Shown piece after piece: positions 1-8,890 of a stretch of 64,000 nt of DNA (position 1 is its first letter; each line of letters begins with the position of its first letter). Location: positions 124,001 to 188,000 of the forward strand of contig CAJYPV010000020.1 of assembly GCA_913776825.1 (NCBI GenBank), written 5' to 3'. The stretch comes from Burkholderiaceae bacterium. Its GTDB lineage: Bacteria > Pseudomonadota > Gammaproteobacteria > Burkholderiales > Burkholderiaceae_C. A program made the position numbers and the translations under genes. A model generated the notes under the pieces. The model ran no database searches, was not told the DNA's origin, and was given only the letters and a program-made list of their open reading frames with translations.

Positions 1-1333
1 CCCGCGTGAGCGCTTTCTCGGGGAACCGGCGGATGGCGACGTCACCGTGCGCAACAGCAATCACCAGCTGTCGCTCCAGCATGAGTGGAATGCCGACTGG
101 CGCAGCCGCGTGGCGCTCTCGCACCGCACCACCGGCATCGAGGGCTACTCCACCGAAGCCACCGCCCTGCGCGCGGATGGCCTGCTGACGCGCCAGCGGC
201 GCTACCGGGATTACGACTCGGAGGACACCGCGCTGCAGGCCGAGCTGCAAGGCAAGCTGCGCACCGGCGCGATCAGCCACGAGCTGCTGGTGGGCGTCGA
301 GACCTTCCGCTTCCGCATGGACACCCGCATGCTGCGCGCCAATCCGACCGAGGCGGCGCCGTATGCCATCGACATCCATCACCCGCTCTATGGCCAGCCG
401 CAGCCGACCCCGCGGCCCAACACCGACACGCTGGAGCGCCAGCGCGACACCGCCGTCTATCTGCAGGATGCGGTCAGCCTCGGCCGTCACTGGCGCGTCG
501 TGGGCGGGCTGCGTTGGGATCACTACCGGCAGTCCTTGATGAACCGCCTCACCGGTCGCGAGACGCGCCAGTCGCCGTCCGAAGTCGCGCCCAGGGTGGG
601 CGTGTCCTGGCTGCCGTCGCCGGTCTGGACGATCTATGCCAGCGCGGGACGGTCCTTCCGTCCCAACACCGGCGTCGATGCCGCCGGACAAGCCTTCGAT
701 CCGGAACATGGTCGCGCGCTGGAGCTGGGCGGCAAGTGGGAATCGGCCGGCGGCCGCGCCGGCGCCACGGTCGCGCTGTTTGATGTCCGCAAGTCCGATG
801 TGCTGACCGCCGATCCTGCCAACCCCGGCTTCTCGATGGCCGCCGGCGAGGTGCGCAGCCGTGGTCTGGAGCTCGACGGCGCGGGCTGGCTCAGCGCGCA
901 TTGGCGCGTGAATGCCAGCCTGGTCGTGAACCAGGCCGAGGTGCTGCGCGATCAGACGCTCGCGGTCGGCGGGCGGCTGCTGAATGTGCCCCGCGTCAAC
1001 GGCAGTCTGCTCGCCGTCTACGAGGGCCGCTTCAGCGGTGCGAACGGCGCGGGCCAAGGCTTCGGCGTGGGCGGCGGCGTCACCCACACCGGTCGACGGC
1101 TCGGTCAGGCGCGCACGCAGGCCGAGGTGGCCGCCGGCACCGCCGCGTTCGAGCTGCCGTCCTACACCACGGCCAAGCTGGTCGCGTTCTGGAAGGCCTC
1201 GCCGACCGTGCGGGTCAGCCTGGATGTCGACAACCTGTTCGACACCACCTACTACACCAGCAGCTACAGCCGGGTGTGGGTCGCGCCCGGATCCTCGCGC
1301 AGCGTCAGCCTCGGTCTGCAGGTGAAGCTATGA
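1..1333 (+). CDS. TonB-dependent siderophore/metallophore receptor (5' end cut)
   Basis: Outer-membrane receptor that would import a ferric siderophore or other metal chelate using TonB energy. The reading frame is already open at base 2, so the plug domain lies outside the window and only about 440 C-terminal residues remain. The visible part starts with RFLGEP, a motif I associate with ferrichrome/FpvA-type barrels. It continues through alternating amphipathic strands (for example WTIYASAGRSFRPN) and ends in the hallmark VDNLFDTTYY, followed by a short terminal strand ending in VKL, as expected for the barrel-closing signal. The stop codon overlaps the start of the next gene (ATGA), so receptor and periplasmic binding protein are translationally coupled. 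The substrate cannot be read from the sequence. Nickel, peptide-like metallophores and ferric chelates are all compatible with the downstream transporter. Confidence 0.93.
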   Translation, partial: PRERFLGEPADGDVTVRNSNHQLSLQHEWNADWRSRVALSHRTTGIEGYSTEATALRADGLLTRQRRYRDYDSEDTALQAELQGKLRTGAISHELLVGVETFRFRMDTRMLRANPTEAAPYAIDIHHPLYGQPQPTPRPNTDTLERQRDTAVYLQDAVSLGRHWRVVGGLRWDHYRQSLMNRLTGRETRQSPSEVAPRVGVSWLPSPVWTIYASAGRSFRPNTGVDAAGQAFDPEHGRALELGGKWESAGGRAGATVALFDVRKSDVLTADPANPGFSMAAGEVRSRGLELDGAGWLSAHWRVNASLVVNQAEVLRDQTLAVGGRLLNVPRVNGSLLAVYEGRFSGANGAGQGFGVGGGVTHTGRRLGQARTQAEVAAGTAAFELPSYTTAKLVAFWKASPTVRVSLDVDNLFDTTYYTSSYSRVWVAPGSSRSVSLGLQVKL

Positions 1334-3036
1334 GCGACCGCGAGCGAGCAGGGCAGCGGTTGCTCGGCGATGGAGACTCTCGCGCGCCGCGGCAACGCGA
1401 GGCGCGCGCAGACCTGTCGCGCCGCCAGTGGATGGGCCGTGCGTTGGGCGTGACCGGCGCGGCAGTGACGGTCCTCGGCAGCGCGCGGGAGGCGCTGGCG
1501 AACGGGACGCCCGCGTCCGACGCGGTGGCGCACGGCGTGGCGCCCTCGCGCACCCCGGCGGACATCCTGGAGATCGTCGGCCCGTGGGAAATCGGTGGGC
1601 TCTCCGCCGCCCAGTCCGGGCATCTCTATTTGCGGTTGCAGGTGGCGGAGACCTTGCTGGACGCGGGTGCGGACGGTTCGCCGCGGCCCGGGCTGGCCAC
1701 CGCGTGGGAGGTGCGGGAGGAGGGCCTCGTCTGGCGCTTCCAACTGCGGCCTGACGCCCGATTCCACGATGGTCAGGCGGTCACCGCCGAGTCCACGCTG
1801 ATGAGCCTGCGGGCCGCGCAGGTCGCGCCGTCGCTGTTGAGCCAGGCGCCGATCGCGTCCATCAGCGCCGAGGGCGCACGCACCGTGGTGATCCGTCTGA
1901 CGCGGCCGTTCGCGGCGCTGGCCAGTCTGTTGGCCCATGCCAGCACGGTGATCCTCGCGCCGTCGAGCTTTGATGCCGACGGTCGCGGCATCCGGCAGAT
2001 CATCGGCAGCGGGCCGTATCGCATCGCTCAGCTTCAACCGCCGCAGCGCATGGAGACGGTCTGGCACGAGCAACACGGCGGCGCGGCACCGGCGATCCGG
2101 GCGGTGCGTTATCTCAGCGTCGGCCGTGCGGAAACCCGCGCGCTGATGGCGGCGTCCGGGCAGGCCGATCTGGTCTTCACCCTGGACCCGGCCAGCGTGG
2201 TGCGGCTGCGCCGCACGCCTGGCCGGCATCGGCTGATCAGCGTGATGCTGCCGCGGGTGATGATGCTCAAGCTCAATGCCGGCCATCCCTCGCTGCGGGA
2301 CGGTCGGGTGCGGCAGGCCCTGAGCCTGGCGATCGATCGCACCGGCATCGCGCGTGCGGTGCTGCGCGAGCCCGCACTCGCCGCCTCCGAGCTGTTCCCG
2401 CCGACGGCCCCGGCCTGGCACACCGCCAGCGAGGCGCCACTGCACCGCGATCTCCATCGAGCCCGGCAACTGCTGTCGGAGGCCGGCTGGCACGAGGCGG
2501 AGGGACGCTGGCGGGACGCCTCGGGGCAGCTGGTGGCGCTGACGCTGCGCACGTTTCCCGACCGGCCGGAGCTGCCCATCGTCGCCACCGCGCTGCAGGC
2601 GCAATGGCGGCAGTTGGGCATTCCGGTGCGGGTGGCGGTGGGCAACTCGGGCGACATTCCGCTCGGCCATCGCGACGGCACGCTGCAACTGGGCCTGCTG
2701 GCCCGCAACTACGCGACCGCGCCCGATCCCACGCCGACCCTGGCCGCTGATTTCAGCCCGCAGGGCGCGGACTGGGGCGCAATGGGCTGGCATGACGCCC
2801 GAGTGAGCGAGGCCCTGGCCGCGCTCTCGCGTGGCGGCCTGACCGAGACCCAGGCCGTGCAGGCGCGCCGCCAGGCGATGGCGGTGATCCAGTCCGAGCT
2901 GCCGGTGATTCCGGTGGCCTGGTACCGCCTGCATGTGGCGCTGAGCGATCGGGTGACGGGCGTGCAGCTCGATCCCTTCGAACGCCATTACCGCATCGAC
3001 CAGATGCGCTGGGCGCGGCCCGGCGACACCCTCTGA
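1330..3036 (+). CDS. ABC transporter substrate-binding protein, DppA/NikA family, probable Tat substrate
   Basis: Periplasmic solute-binding protein of the SBP_bac_5 (peptide/nickel/opine) family, 568 residues, close to the usual family length. The ATG at 1330 overlaps the receptor stop. Residues 30-35 read SRRQWM, followed by a hydrophobic stretch and an Ala-x-Ala-type site near residue 57. This resembles a twin-arginine signal (consensus SRRxFLK), so the protein may be exported folded. Family features include the early ETLLDA and DARFHDGQAVTAES segments and the later RQALSLAIDRTGIA motif. Some NikA-type proteins and other SBP_bac_5 members bind metal chelates. With a TonB receptor in front, I infer uptake of a metal-metallophore complex rather than free peptides, but the ligand is not established. 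Confidence 0.9.
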   Translation: MSDRERAGQRLLGDGDSRAPRQREARADLSRRQWMGRALGVTGAAVTVLGSAREALANGTPASDAVAHGVAPSRTPADILEIVGPWEIGGLSAAQSGHLYLRLQVAETLLDAGADGSPRPGLATAWEVREEGLVWRFQLRPDARFHDGQAVTAESTLMSLRAAQVAPSLLSQAPIASISAEGARTVVIRLTRPFAALASLLAHASTVILAPSSFDADGRGIRQIIGSGPYRIAQLQPPQRMETVWHEQHGGAAPAIRAVRYLSVGRAETRALMAASGQADLVFTLDPASVVRLRRTPGRHRLISVMLPRVMMLKLNAGHPSLRDGRVRQALSLAIDRTGIARAVLREPALAASELFPPTAPAWHTASEAPLHRDLHRARQLLSEAGWHEAEGRWRDASGQLVALTLRTFPDRPELPIVATALQAQWRQLGIPVRVAVGNSGDIPLGHRDGTLQLGLLARNYATAPDPTPTLAADFSPQGADWGAMGWHDARVSEALAALSRGGLTETQAVQARRQAMAVIQSELPVIPVAWYRLHVALSDRVTGVQLDPFERHYRIDQMRWARPGDTL

Positions 3037-3044
3037 GGATTGTC

Positions 3045-4055
3045 ATGAACCCGATTTCTATGGACGGCGCCGAGACGCGCCGATCGCGCCCATCGCGCCG
3101 AGGGCCTCGCTGGGCGCCGATGCTGCTGCGTCGCGTGATCCAGATCGTCGCGCTGGCGCTGGTCGTCGGCACCTTGAGTTTCGCGATGGCCCGATCGTTG
3201 CCCGGGGATGTGGCGACGCGCATTGCCGCCGGCCGTTATGGCTACGACCTGGTCAGCCAGGCGGCGGCCGATCAGGTGCGTGCCGAGCTCGCGCTGGACC
3301 GCGCCTGGCCGCTGGCGCTGCTGGATTGGTGGCGCCAGACCGCGACGCTGGATCTGGGTGAATCGCTCGTCACGGGCGAACCCGTCTGGCATGAGCTGAC
3401 CTCGCACCTGGGCGCGACGCTGACCCTCACCGGCGCGGCGCTGGCCCTGGGCCTGCTGCTCGGCGTGCCGCTGGGCATGCTGAGCGCGCAGCGACCCGGC
3501 GGCCTGCTGGATCGTCTGCTGACCGCCGCGACCTTGCTGGTCCGCGCCATGCCGCCGTTCCTGATTGCCGTGCTGTTGATGATGGCGATGGCGGTGCATC
3601 TGGGCATGCTCCCGGTCGCCGGTGCGCATCAGCGCGATGGCTGGCTGCTGCCGTCCCTCACGCTGGCCTTGCCGCTGGCGGCGGGCATTGCGCGGGTCAC
3701 GGCGCAGGCGCTGCGATCGGCGATGGCCTTGCCGTCGCATCACTTCGCCCGCACCAAGGGCCTGAGCGACCGGCAGGCCTTGATCCGCCACGCGGCGCGC
3801 CATGCCGGCCTGCCGCTGCTGGCTTACGTGGGCGTGCAGGCCGTGGTGCTGGCGGAGGGCGCGGTGGTGGTGGAGTCGCTGTTCGCCTGGCCCGGCATCG
3901 GCCATGCGCTGGTGCATGCGGTGTTCGGCCGCGACGTGCCGATGATCCAGGGCGCCGCGCTGTGCATGGGCGTGCTCTTCATCGTGTTCAACCTGATCGT
4001 GGACAGCCTGCAGCTGATGCTGGACCCGCGACGCAGCCATGGGGAGGTGCGCTGA
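3045..4055 (+). CDS. ABC transporter permease, DppB/NikB type
   Basis: Inner-membrane permease of the peptide/nickel class, 336 residues. The chain has a hydrophobic N-terminal helix, then the long periplasmic loop typical of DppB, then at least five more transmembrane segments. The cytoplasmic EAA-like loop is visible near residues 220-250 (HHFARTKGLSDRQALIRHA). This loop docks on the ATPase. The gene starts 8 bases after the binding-protein stop and has an AGGA ribosome-binding site. It overlaps the next gene by TGATG, so the operon is tightly coupled. Confidence 0.93.
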   Translation: MNPISMDGAETRRSRPSRRGPRWAPMLLRRVIQIVALALVVGTLSFAMARSLPGDVATRIAAGRYGYDLVSQAAADQVRAELALDRAWPLALLDWWRQTATLDLGESLVTGEPVWHELTSHLGATLTLTGAALALGLLLGVPLGMLSAQRPGGLLDRLLTAATLLVRAMPPFLIAVLLMMAMAVHLGMLPVAGAHQRDGWLLPSLTLALPLAAGIARVTAQALRSAMALPSHHFARTKGLSDRQALIRHAARHAGLPLLAYVGVQAVVLAEGAVVVESLFAWPGIGHALVHAVFGRDVPMIQGAALCMGVLFIVFNLIVDSLQLMLDPRRSHGEVR

Positions 4056-5017
4056 TGTCGAGCATCTGGCATTCAAGGTCGGAGGAGGTCGGCGCCGCAG
4101 AAGCCGCGCACCTCGACGACGCGCTGTCCCCCCGCCCGGATGACGACGCTCTCGTTGCCCGCACCACGGCTCCGCCGCGACGCACCTGGCGGCGTCGCCT
4201 GCCTTCGGCACGCTTTCAGTTCGGCGTGGCACTGCTGACGGGGCTGGCGCTGTTCGCCGTGCTGGGACCGGCCTGGCTGGGCATCGATCCCGATGTGCAG
4301 CACCTCGAGCTGAGCCTGTCGCCGCCATCCTGGGCGCAGCCGCTCGGCACCGACCTGCTGGGACGCAGCGTGCTGGCGCGGCTCGCGCATGCCGCGCGTC
4401 TGTCCTTGCTGGTGGCGGTGCTGGCGACCTTCAGCGCCGCGCTGCCGGGCGTGCTGCTGGGCCTGTGGGCCGCGTGGCGCGGCGGCGTGGCCGAGCGCGC
4501 CACGGTGATGGTCGCGGACGCGATGCTCGCGCTGCCCGCGCTGCTGCTGGTGCTGCTCTTCGCCGCGCTCGCCCCCGGCGCCTTGTGGGCGCTGTATGCG
4601 GGACTGTCGCTGGGATTGTGGGTCGAGTACTTCCGCGTCGCCCGGGCGCAGGCCCGGCCGGTGCTGCAGGGTCCGGGCGTGGAGGCCGCGCGCCTGCTGG
4701 GTCTGTCCCGATGGACGATCTGGCGCCATCACCTGCTGCCGGCCGTGTGGCCGGTGGTGGCGCGCCTGCTGCCGTTGAGCGTGGGCCAGTCGGTGCTGTC
4801 GCTGTCGGCGCTGGGCTTCATCGGTGTCGGCATGCCGCCGCCGTCCGCTGAATTGGGATTGATGATGACCGAATACCTGCCGCATTACGACGAGGCGCCC
4901 TGGCTGCTGCCCGCGCCGATCGCGCTGCTGATGCTGCTGGTGATGGGCCTCTGGCTGATCACCTCGTCCGGCGATGCCGATGACCGCAGCACCGACGGCG
5001 CGGAGGGCCAGCCATGA
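4055..5017 (+). CDS. ABC transporter permease, DppC/NikC type
   Basis: Second permease subunit, 320 residues from the ATG at 4055. That ATG overlaps the preceding TGA (TGATG), which decides this start over upstream in-frame ATGs. The first ~50 residues are a polar Arg/Asp-rich tail before the first membrane helix. The family hallmark PLGTDLLGRSVLARL follows the first periplasmic loop. The coupling loop near residues 210-230 reads GVEAARLLGLSRWTIWRHHLLP. The protein pairs with the DppB-type subunit to form the translocation channel. Its stop overlaps the ATPase gene start (ATGA). Confidence 0.93.
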   Translation: MSSIWHSRSEEVGAAEAAHLDDALSPRPDDDALVARTTAPPRRTWRRRLPSARFQFGVALLTGLALFAVLGPAWLGIDPDVQHLELSLSPPSWAQPLGTDLLGRSVLARLAHAARLSLLVAVLATFSAALPGVLLGLWAAWRGGVAERATVMVADAMLALPALLLVLLFAALAPGALWALYAGLSLGLWVEYFRVARAQARPVLQGPGVEAARLLGLSRWTIWRHHLLPAVWPVVARLLPLSVGQSVLSLSALGFIGVGMPPPSAELGLMMTEYLPHYDEAPWLLPAPIALLMLLVMGLWLITSSGDADDRSTDGAEGQP

Positions 5018-6591
5018 GCCGCCATCCGACATGGCACGTGTCCTGGGACGGCCTGAGCGTCCGTCAGGGCCGGCAGGTGCTGCTGCAGCCGCAATCGATG
5101 CGGCTGTCGGCCGGCGATCGTCTCGTCGTGCTGGGCGAGAGCGGCGCTGGCAAGTCCCTGCTGCTGAAGGCGCTGATGGGCGCGTTGCCCGACGGCCTCG
5201 ACGCCACCGGCCAGGTGACGCTGGACGGCACCGCGCATGACGCCCGGTCGCCTCTGGCACGGCGATCGCTGTGGGGACGCTCGCTGGCGCTGTTGCCGCA
5301 GGAGCCGAGCGTCGCGCTGGACCCGCTGCGCGCCGTGGGGGCGCAATTGGCGGAGGTCCATCGTCTGGTGCGCGGGCTGCCGTCCGCGCAAGCGCGGCAG
5401 CAGTCGCAGCGCGGTCTGGATCAATTGGGACTGGGCGCGAACGGCGCGCTGCGTCCCTGGCAGATCTCCGGCGGCATGGCCCAGCGCGCCTGCGCCGCCA
5501 TGGCCTTGGCCGGCGGTGCGCGCTGGGTGCTGGCGGACGAGCCCACCAAGGGCCTGGACGCGCGATGGCGCGATCGCGCGGTGGACCAGTTGCATCAGAT
5601 CGCCGAGGACGGCGGCATCGTGATCCTGGTCACGCACGACCTGGCCGTGGCGCGTCGACTGGGCGGGCAACTGATGGTGATGCGCGACGGTGCCGTGCTG
5701 GAAGCCGGGCCCGTCGATCGGGTGCTGGCTCAGCCGACGCACGCCTTCACCCGCGCGTTGATCGCTTCGGACCCGAGCAGTTGGACCGCACGGTCTGTGA
5801 GGAGGGGTGGGGGTGTGCCGATCACGACGTCCGCATCCGCATCCGCATCTGCCTCGGCGATGGCATCCCCGTCGTCCAGTCTCGATTCAGAGTTCGGGCG
5901 ATCCCCCGCCGAGCCCACCGCAGGACAAGGCACGCCGTTGGTCCGCGCGGAGGGTCTCGGGCATCACTGGGATGGCCATTGGCTGTTCCGCGATGTGGAC
6001 CTGTCCGTGAGCGCCGGGGAGCGCATCGCGCTGCTGGGTGGCAGTGGCAGTGGCAAGAGCACGCTGGGCAATCTGCTGCTGGGATTGCGTCCACCGGCGC
6101 AGGGACGGGTGCTGCGTGCACCGGGTCTCGGCCCGCTGGCGCTGCAGAAGCTCTATCAGGATCCGGTCGCGACCTTCGCGCCGCGCCAGCGCCTGGGCGA
6201 CGCGCTGGAGGAAGTTCGTCGACGTCATCAGCAGTCGCCCGCCGTGCTGCACGACTGGCTCGCAGGCCTGCGCCTGGGGCCCGAGCTGCTGGATCGACTG
6301 CCGCAGGCCTTGTCCGGCGGGCAGCTGCAGCGCATGGCGATGGCGCGTGCGCTGCTGGCGAGGCCCGTGATGTTGTTCGCGGACGAGCCGACCTCCCGAC
6401 TGGATCTGGTCACCCAGCGTCAGACAGCCGAGCTGTTGTCCGCGGCGGTCGATCAGAGCGGCGCGGCCCTGGTGCTGGTCACCCATGACGACGCGCTGGC
6501 CCGGGCGCTCACCGATCGGGTCTGGCACATGGACCGGTGGCGGGTGGAGGCCAACGTCGATGCGGGCGTGGAGGTGGCAGCAGCAGCCTGA
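5014..6591 (+). CDS. Fused double ABC ATPase (DppD-DppF / NikD-NikE type)
   Basis: One 525-residue polypeptide carries both nucleotide-binding domains that are separate proteins (DppD and DppF) in the classic system. Domain 1 has Walker A GESGAGKS (residues 41-48), signature ISGGMAQR and Walker B VLADEPTKGLD. Domain 2 has Walker A GGSGSGKS (about residue 342), signature LSGGQLQR and Walker B LFADEPTSRLD. Each ends with the switch histidine in LVTHD. A Ser/Ala-rich linker joins the two domains, at about residues 262-300. It is encoded partly by hexanucleotide repeats. The gene overlaps the permease gene by ATGA and completes the importer, energising uptake from the cytoplasmic side. The fusion implies fixed 1:1 stoichiometry. 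Confidence 0.93.
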   Translation: MSRHPTWHVSWDGLSVRQGRQVLLQPQSMRLSAGDRLVVLGESGAGKSLLLKALMGALPDGLDATGQVTLDGTAHDARSPLARRSLWGRSLALLPQEPSVALDPLRAVGAQLAEVHRLVRGLPSAQARQQSQRGLDQLGLGANGALRPWQISGGMAQRACAAMALAGGARWVLADEPTKGLDARWRDRAVDQLHQIAEDGGIVILVTHDLAVARRLGGQLMVMRDGAVLEAGPVDRVLAQPTHAFTRALIASDPSSWTARSVRRGGGVPITTSASASASASAMASPSSSLDSEFGRSPAEPTAGQGTPLVRAEGLGHHWDGHWLFRDVDLSVSAGERIALLGGSGSGKSTLGNLLLGLRPPAQGRVLRAPGLGPLALQKLYQDPVATFAPRQRLGDALEEVRRRHQQSPAVLHDWLAGLRLGPELLDRLPQALSGGQLQRMAMARALLARPVMLFADEPTSRLDLVTQRQTAELLSAAVDQSGAALVLVTHDDALARALTDRVWHMDRWRVEANVDAGVEVAAAA

Positions 6592-6738
6592 CGGCGGGCG
6601 CTTGCAGCGTCGCGTCCCGGCCGTGGGGCGGGTGTCCGCGTGTAAAGGCTTCGCTTGCCGTGCATCTTTAACAACCGTTCGGCTTGCGGGGCGGGTGCGG
6701 CGAACACAGGGGCGGGCGCATCGTCTACCGTCACGGCC

Positions 6739-7125
6739 ATGATGTTCACGCCGTATGAAGACGATGTGGTCGGCATCGAATCCAACCCCGACCTGCAGCA
6801 TGTCCACATCGTGGAGGGCCGCCTCTGGCTGTCGGAGGATGCCCGCCACGACATCGAGGTCTGCGCCGGTCATTGCCCCACGACGGAGAGTCCGCGGCTG
6901 ATGCTGGAGTTCCTGCGCTCGGCCTGTCTGCGTCTGCAGATGGTCGACATGGACACCGAGGAAGCCGAAGGCGCCTTCATGTCGTTCTGCGTGCTGAAAG
7001 GGCTGGCGCATGCCATCGACACCCATTGGCAAGGCGCCGAGGCGGTGGGCGTGTTCCGTCCGGAGCGACTGCTGATGGACTTCACGACCGGCGCCACGCC
7101 GTTGTCGAGCATGACCCTGCATTGA
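6739..7125 (+). CDS. Conserved hypothetical protein, about 128 residues
   Basis: I do not recognise this family. The frame is open from 6655, but the ATG pair at 6739/6742 is the more natural start because the upstream part is Ala/Gly-rich and unlike coding sequence. The product is acidic with no signal peptide or membrane helix. It contains two neighbouring cysteines (EVCAGHC) and a predicted helical middle, with a short beta-like C-terminus. It stands alone between the ABC importer operon and a convergent gene, and strong inverted repeats follow its stop. It is probably cytoplasmic. I infer no function. Confidence 0.6.
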   Translation: MMFTPYEDDVVGIESNPDLQHVHIVEGRLWLSEDARHDIEVCAGHCPTTESPRLMLEFLRSACLRLQMVDMDTEEAEGAFMSFCVLKGLAHAIDTHWQGAEAVGVFRPERLLMDFTTGATPLSSMTLH

Positions 7126-7136
7126 GGATTCACGCC

Positions 7137-7234
7137 TCGCTGGCGTCGTGACGATGGCCAGCGGCGTGATGAGCCCCGTCGCCCTGGGCGGATGACGGGA
7201 CTCATCGAACCGGGCGCGGGAGGCGCGCCGGTTC
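7137..7234. terminator. Cluster of three inverted repeats between convergent genes
   Basis: Three potential hairpins are packed into about 100 bases between two converging genes. The first has arms CGCTGGC and GCCAGCG. The second has 13-base arms at 7168-7180 and 7194-7206 with one mismatch (GATGAGCCCCGTC against GACGGGACTCATC). The third has 7-base arms GAACCGG/CCGGTTC at 7207-7213 and 7228-7234. There is no T-run, so these are likely RNA-stabilising or bidirectional termination structures rather than classic intrinsic terminators. Confidence 0.5.
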
Positions 7235-7259
7235 TGCGGTCAGCGCGCGACGCGCGCAG

Positions 7260-8000
7260 TCATTCCACGCGGAAACTGAACTCCTGCTGGAAGCGGTGAT
7301 CGCCCGGGCAGACGTAGCGTTCCTTCAAGGTGCTGTCGATGGCGTGCGCGAACGCCCGACGGGTGCGCGCATCCATCGCTCCCTGGACCGCCTGAATCTG
7401 CACCGCCACCACCCGACTGGCGCGCACATCGGCCACCACGCGGAACAGCGCCTCGCCGGACCACTGCACGGCCGGCATCGTCGGTGAGGCCATGGCGGTG
7501 CAGATCGCGCCGGGCAGCACGGTCTCGGAGGAGGACGCCGCCGCTGCTGCGGCCGCGGATCCAGCGGCCGACGTCGTCCCCGCCTGGGTGCCGATGGCGG
7601 TCGACGGGGTGATGGCGGCTTCGGTCGTCGTCTCGCTGGTGGCGGTCGCGAGCGGCGGCGTGCTCACTGTCGGTTCGACCTGAACCGGCGGCGGATCGAT
7701 CCACCGAGGCGTGAGGGTGGGCGCGACCGGCGGCAGTTGCGGCGTCAGTGGCTTCACCGTCGGGGGCGGCGGCGTGGGCCGATCCACCATGCTCAGCTGG
7801 ATGGGCGGCGGTGGTGGTGTCACCTGCCGATGCAGGCCCTTGACCAGGGCCATCAGGATCAGCACATGCACCAGGACCACGAGCAGCAGCCCGGCGGTGC
7901 GTGAATCCGGGGCTTTCAGTCGACCGGCGACCGCGTGGCGAGAAGCGGCGCGGAGGTGGGCCAGCGCGTGGCGGTGTGCAGCGGCGTGCGAAGAAGACAT
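7260..8000 (-). CDS. TonB-like energy transducer protein
   Basis: A 246-residue protein with TonB architecture: a short cytoplasmic tail rich in His/Ala, one membrane anchor at about residues 35-54 (GLLLVVLVHVLILMALVKGL), and a long Pro-rich periplasmic stretch beginning PPPPPIQLSM. A compact C-terminal domain of about 75 residues ends in FSFRVE. TonB couples the proton gradient to outer-membrane receptors such as those in this window. The ATG at 8000 is preferred over the upstream one at 8051 because it has a GGGAGGGA ribosome-binding site. No exbB or exbD lies next to it, so it would have to use a complex encoded elsewhere. The C-terminal domain is short and divergent, so a TonB-like role is inferred. 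Confidence 0.75.
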   Translation of the reverse strand: MSSSHAAAHRHALAHLRAASRHAVAGRLKAPDSRTAGLLLVVLVHVLILMALVKGLHRQVTPPPPPIQLSMVDRPTPPPPTVKPLTPQLPPVAPTLTPRWIDPPPVQVEPTVSTPPLATATSETTTEAAITPSTAIGTQAGTTSAAGSAAAAAAASSSETVLPGAICTAMASPTMPAVQWSGEALFRVVADVRASRVVAVQIQAVQGAMDARTRRAFAHAIDSTLKERYVCPGDHRFQQEFSFRVE

Positions 8001-8248
8001 GCGGAAGTCCCTCCCATCGAAACGATGGTGCAAGTTGCGAATGAATCTCAACGCCGGCGTGTCTCGACACTACGGGGCGGACGTCGGCAACGCAAGCTGC
8101 GGTTCCGGAAAACAACGTCGATTCCGGAGAGGGATTTCCCCCGCTGTGGGGAAGCGGGTCGGGCGTGGATAGTGGTGGGTTGGATGACCGGGCCTGCGCC
8201 GTCGGCGCCGCGCGCGGTGGGGCAGGGGCCTGGGACAGGTCGAGCCCG

Positions 8249-8890
8249 TCAGGGTGCCTGGAGCAACACCATCAGCGCGCCGCTGCCGCCATCACTGGCC
8301 CGGGCCTGCACGAAGGCCAGCACTTCCTGCTTCTGCACCAGCCATCGCCGCACGCGGGCCTTGAGCACGGGTTCTCGGCCTGGTGAGCCATTGCCCTTGC
8401 CGTGGACCACCCGCACGCATCGCAGGCCGCGCCGCGCGCTGTCGTGGATGAACTGACCAAGCGCTTCCCGCGCCTGGTCCCGGCGAAGCCCGTGCAGATC
8501 GATCTGCGCCTGCAGCGCCCAATGGCCGCGACGCAGTTTGCGCACGGATTCCTGAGCGATCTCGGGCCGCCGGAAGGACAGCGTCTCATCGGTCTCCAGC
8601 AGCGAATCGACATCGAAATCATCGGACAGCGCCTGTCGCCAGGCCATCTGCTCATCGAGCGTGCGCTGGCGGGGCTCCGGCTCGGGACGGCCGGGCTGCA
8701 GCAGGACGCGATTCGCTTCCGGCAGCAGCGTCACCGGCCCGACGCTCAGCTCAAATAGCCGCGCCTCCTGCTCACGCAGGCGCGCCGCAGCCGCTTCGCG
8801 CTCGCGGCGTTCTTCCTCCGCGCGCTGGCGGAGCTTCAGTTCTCGTTGCAGCGATTGCAGGTCTTGCAAGCTGCGCAGTCGATCGGTCAC
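8249..8890 (-). CDS. Smr/MutS2-type C-terminal domain protein
   Basis: A 213-residue protein. Residues 1-50 are highly charged and helical (coiled-coil-like, rich in Arg/Glu/Gln). The C-terminal ~90 residues form an Smr domain, recognisable from [12 protein letters not shown] and [11 protein letters not shown], whose conserved His and Gly motifs are linked to nucleic-acid nicking in this family. The GTG start at 8890 overlaps the radC stop (GTGA), so it is coupled to radC. Stand-alone Smr proteins are widespread in proteobacteria, and their physiological role in DNA or RNA cleavage is still poorly defined. Confidence 0.9.
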   Translation of the reverse strand: MTDRLRSLQDLQSLQRELKLRQRAEEERREREAAAARLREQEARLFELSVGPVTLLPEANRVLLQPGRPEPEPRQRTLDEQMAWRQALSDDFDVDSLLETDETLSFRRPEIAQESVRKLRRGHWALQAQIDLHGLRRDQAREALGQFIHDSARRGLRCVRVVHGKGNGSPGREPVLKARVRRWLVQKQEVLAFVQARASDGGSGALMVLLQAP

